Source: Winogradskyella_A sp963966315
GTDB lineage: Bacteria > Bacteroidota > Bacteroidia > Flavobacteriales > Flavobacteriaceae
Assembly (NCBI GenBank): GCA_963966315.1
Contig: CAWZYX010000132.1
Coordinates: 1-7,960 of the forward strand
DNA: 7,960 nt
Direction of reading: 5' to 3'
The position numbers and the translations under genes are program-made. Below, one piece after another: positions 6,118-7,960 of the stretch. The number at the start of each line of letters is the position of its first letter. The first letter of the stretch is position 1. The notes beneath the pieces were generated by a model. That model was not told the DNA's origin. It did no database searches and saw nothing but the letters and a program-made list of their open reading frames with translations.

Positions 6118-7960
6118 ATGAAATTAAAGTTAACATGGTTATTGACGCTATGCATGGCGTTTGTAATGCAATTTTCTTTTGCACAAGAGAAAACTGTAAC
6201 AGGTACAGTTACGGAAGTAGCTACTGGTCAGCCGGCAGCTGGAGTAACTATACTTGTAGATGGGACCACTAGAGGGACCCAAACCGATTTTGATGGAAAC
6301 TACTCCATTAAGGTCAACTCCGGAGAGGTGCTTACGTTTTCGTTTATAGGATTGAAAACCGTAAAAGTGACTGTTGGAGCTGCTGACGTTTATGACGTGG
6401 CAATGGAGGACGATGTTGCTCAATTGGATGAAGTAGTAATCGTAGGTTACGGTACTTCAACCAAACAAGCCTTCGCCGGTACTGCTACAAGCGTTAAGGC
6501 AGAAAACATTGAAAACAAAAACTTTACCAACGTTTCGCAATCACTTGCGGGTGAGGCAGCCGGTGTTCAGGTATTCAATACCTCAGGTCAGCCTGGTACA
6601 ACATCTACTGTACGTATTAGAGGATTTGGTTCCATTAATGGTAACCGAGCTCCATTATACGTAGTGGACGGTGTTCCTTATTCCGGTAGTTTGAACGCGA
6701 TCAACCCTGCAGATATTGCCAATACAACTGTATTGAAAGATGCAACTGCAACAGCGATCTACGGTTCTCGTGGTGCTAACGGGGTTATCCTTATTACTAC
6801 CAAATCCGGTTCTGCTACTGAATCATTCGTAGAGGTAGATGTAAGAACAGGGATCAACACACAAATCATCCCTCGTTACGACGTGATTACTTCTCCGGAA
6901 GAGTCTATTGCACTTGCCTGGGAAGCGAAAAGAAACAGAGAATTATTGCTCAACCCTTCTTTAGGAGTTGACGGTGCCGGTGCGCTGGCTAGTGAGCGTT
7001 TATTTGGTGCAGGTGTTGTTCCTGGTGGTTACTTGGCACCTGGTTACAATATGTGGAATGCTCCAGGTAACGAAGTGATTGATCTGGAAACTGGACAGGT
7101 AAGAGCTGGTACGACCAGAAAATACGACCCGCTAAGCTATGCTGATGAGGCATTTAATCCAGCTTTCCGTTACGAGGCTAACGTGCGTGTTGGTGGAGGA
7201 AACGAAAAGAGCAGATATTTCCTTTCTGCCGGTTTCCTTGATGATAATGGATATGCGATCAATACAAGTTATAAAAGATATTCTAGCCGTTTGAACCTGA
7301 GCTCTCAGGTGAAAGATTGGTTAAAGGTGGGTGCTAACATTGGTTATGTGGTTTCCGAAACCCTTGCCAACGGTCAGACCGACGGTGCTGAAAACTTATT
7401 CGAGTTTGCTGATAAAACAAATCCATTCTATCCCGTATACTTATTCGACGACGATGGAAACCCTGTTGCCGATCCAATTTTTGGAGGTCAGCAGTTAGAT
7501 TACGGTAGTACATCCGGATTCAGAGATAGACCAAACTCTAACAACCTGAACCCAATTGGTTCTGCGCTTTACGATTTAAATCAAACAGATCGTAACGAGG
7601 TGGTTGCTAATTTTGATATGACCATTAATATTGCTGAAGGCTTGACATTTGAGACTAATTTTGGTGCTCAGTATGCGAACAACGTCTTTAAAAGTGTAGG
7701 TAACGAATTTTATGGTGTGTCTGCTCCTCAGGGTGGTGACTTGTTCCAGAGTGTTACCGAAACATTTACATACAATGCACTTCAATTGTTGCGTTACAAA
7801 AGAGAATTTGGAGCTCACAGTTTTGAAGTCTTGGCAGCACACGAAGCGAATGACTTCAGCAGTGAGAACTATACGGATTTTAAAGGTAAGTCGGTTCTTC
7901 CCGGAGCAACTGATTTAGATTTATATCTTAACCAATTGTCAAACTCTACTGGTTTCACCG
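6118..7960 (+). CDS. SusC/RagA family TonB-linked outer membrane receptor, N-terminal part (runs off right edge)
   Basis: The frame is open from ATG 6118 to the window end, 614 codons of a protein that usually has about 1000-1100. A signal peptide (residues 1-22) ends in FSFA before QEKT. A carboxypeptidase-regulatory-like domain follows (about 27-101), with the typical GVTILVDGTTRGTQTDFDGNYSI. A TonB-box-like segment LDEVVIVGYG spans 103-112. The plug domain (about 118-230) has the SusC signatures VRIRGFGSING (165-175), LYVVDGVPYSG (180-190) and IYGSRGANGVILITTKSG (214-231). The rest begins the 22-strand barrel, e.g. NVRVGGGNEKSRYFLSAGF. Such proteins import glycans, peptides or other large nutrients across the outer membrane using TonB energy, with a SusD lipoprotein lid, expected past the right edge. 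There is no STN domain before the regulatory-like domain, so direct FecI/FecR-type signalling is not expected. The substrate cannot be told from this part. Confidence 0.96.
   Translation, partial: MKLKLTWLLTLCMAFVMQFSFAQEKTVTGTVTEVATGQPAAGVTILVDGTTRGTQTDFDGNYSIKVNSGEVLTFSFIGLKTVKVTVGAADVYDVAMEDDVAQLDEVVIVGYGTSTKQAFAGTATSVKAENIENKNFTNVSQSLAGEAAGVQVFNTSGQPGTTSTVRIRGFGSINGNRAPLYVVDGVPYSGSLNAINPADIANTTVLKDATATAIYGSRGANGVILITTKSGSATESFVEVDVRTGINTQIIPRYDVITSPEESIALAWEAKRNRELLLNPSLGVDGAGALASERLFGAGVVPGGYLAPGYNMWNAPGNEVIDLETGQVRAGTTRKYDPLSYADEAFNPAFRYEANVRVGGGNEKSRYFLSAGFLDDNGYAINTSYKRYSSRLNLSSQVKDWLKVGANIGYVVSETLANGQTDGAENLFEFADKTNPFYPVYLFDDDGNPVADPIFGGQQLDYGSTSGFRDRPNSNNLNPIGSALYDLNQTDRNEVVANFDMTINIAEGLTFETNFGAQYANNVFKSVGNEFYGVSAPQGGDLFQSVTETFTYNALQLLRYKREFGAHSFEVLAAHEANDFSSENYTDFKGKSVLPGATDLDLYLNQLSNSTGFT

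Noticed and set aside
6148..6423. 91-codon minus-strand frame opposite the SusC N-terminus
   Set aside because: It is antisense to the signal peptide and regulatory-like domain of an unmistakable SusC protein.
7576..7918. Short frames on both strands within the SusC barrel region
   Set aside because: They lie inside the uninterrupted SusC reading frame and have no independent support.
1..7960. A new defence, toxin-antitoxin, CRISPR or mobile system
   Set aside because: No repeat array, integrase, transposase, paired small toxin-antitoxin genes or composition break was seen; every long frame is accounted for by ordinary genes.

Overview
The window looks like chromosomal DNA from a marine-type member of the Flavobacteriaceae (Bacteroidota). 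The evidence is a SusC/RagA-type TonB-dependent receptor, a Bacteroidota-type short lipoprotein signal, promoter-like sequences of the Bacteroidota form (TTG, a spacer of about 20 bases, then TAnnTTTG), a general lack of Shine-Dalgarno sequences, and LipB, RNase HII and NdpA proteins of flavobacterial character. No tRNA, rRNA, CRISPR array, insertion sequence or phage gene was seen.

Layout from left to right. (1) At 1-173, minus strand, is the first 57 codons of a secreted protein that runs off the left edge. (2) At 284-442, plus strand, is a 52-codon gene for a YqaE/Pmp3-type two-helix membrane protein, easily missed because of its size. (3) At 518-880, plus, is a 120-residue SnoaL-like (NTF2 fold) protein. 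(4) At 936-1685, plus, is lipB, the octanoyltransferase of lipoate synthesis; its GTG start sits almost on top of its own promoter, so its message may be leaderless. (5) A minus-strand block read from right to left holds rnhB (5904-5302), a large lipoprotein with a C-terminal beta-propeller-like region (5284 or 5257 to 2948), and a NdpA/YejK-type nucleoid-associated protein (2869-1820). It converges on lipB. (6) A 213-base divergent spacer (5905-6117) carries candidate promoters for both sides and an 8-base inverted repeat. (7) From 6118 to the right edge, plus, is the N-terminal 614 codons of a SusC/RagA receptor.

The genes do not form one pathway. rnhB, the lipoprotein gene and ndpA are probably co-transcribed, at least partly; rnhB is housekeeping and the lipoprotein is the least understood member. 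The SusC gene is probably the first gene of a nutrient-uptake locus whose SusD partner and enzymes would lie past the right edge. I found no convincing new multi-gene system. The points most worth a second look are the uncharacterised propeller lipoprotein and its choice of start, the apparently leaderless lipB, the overlooked yqaE-like gene, and the divergent rnhB/susC spacer.
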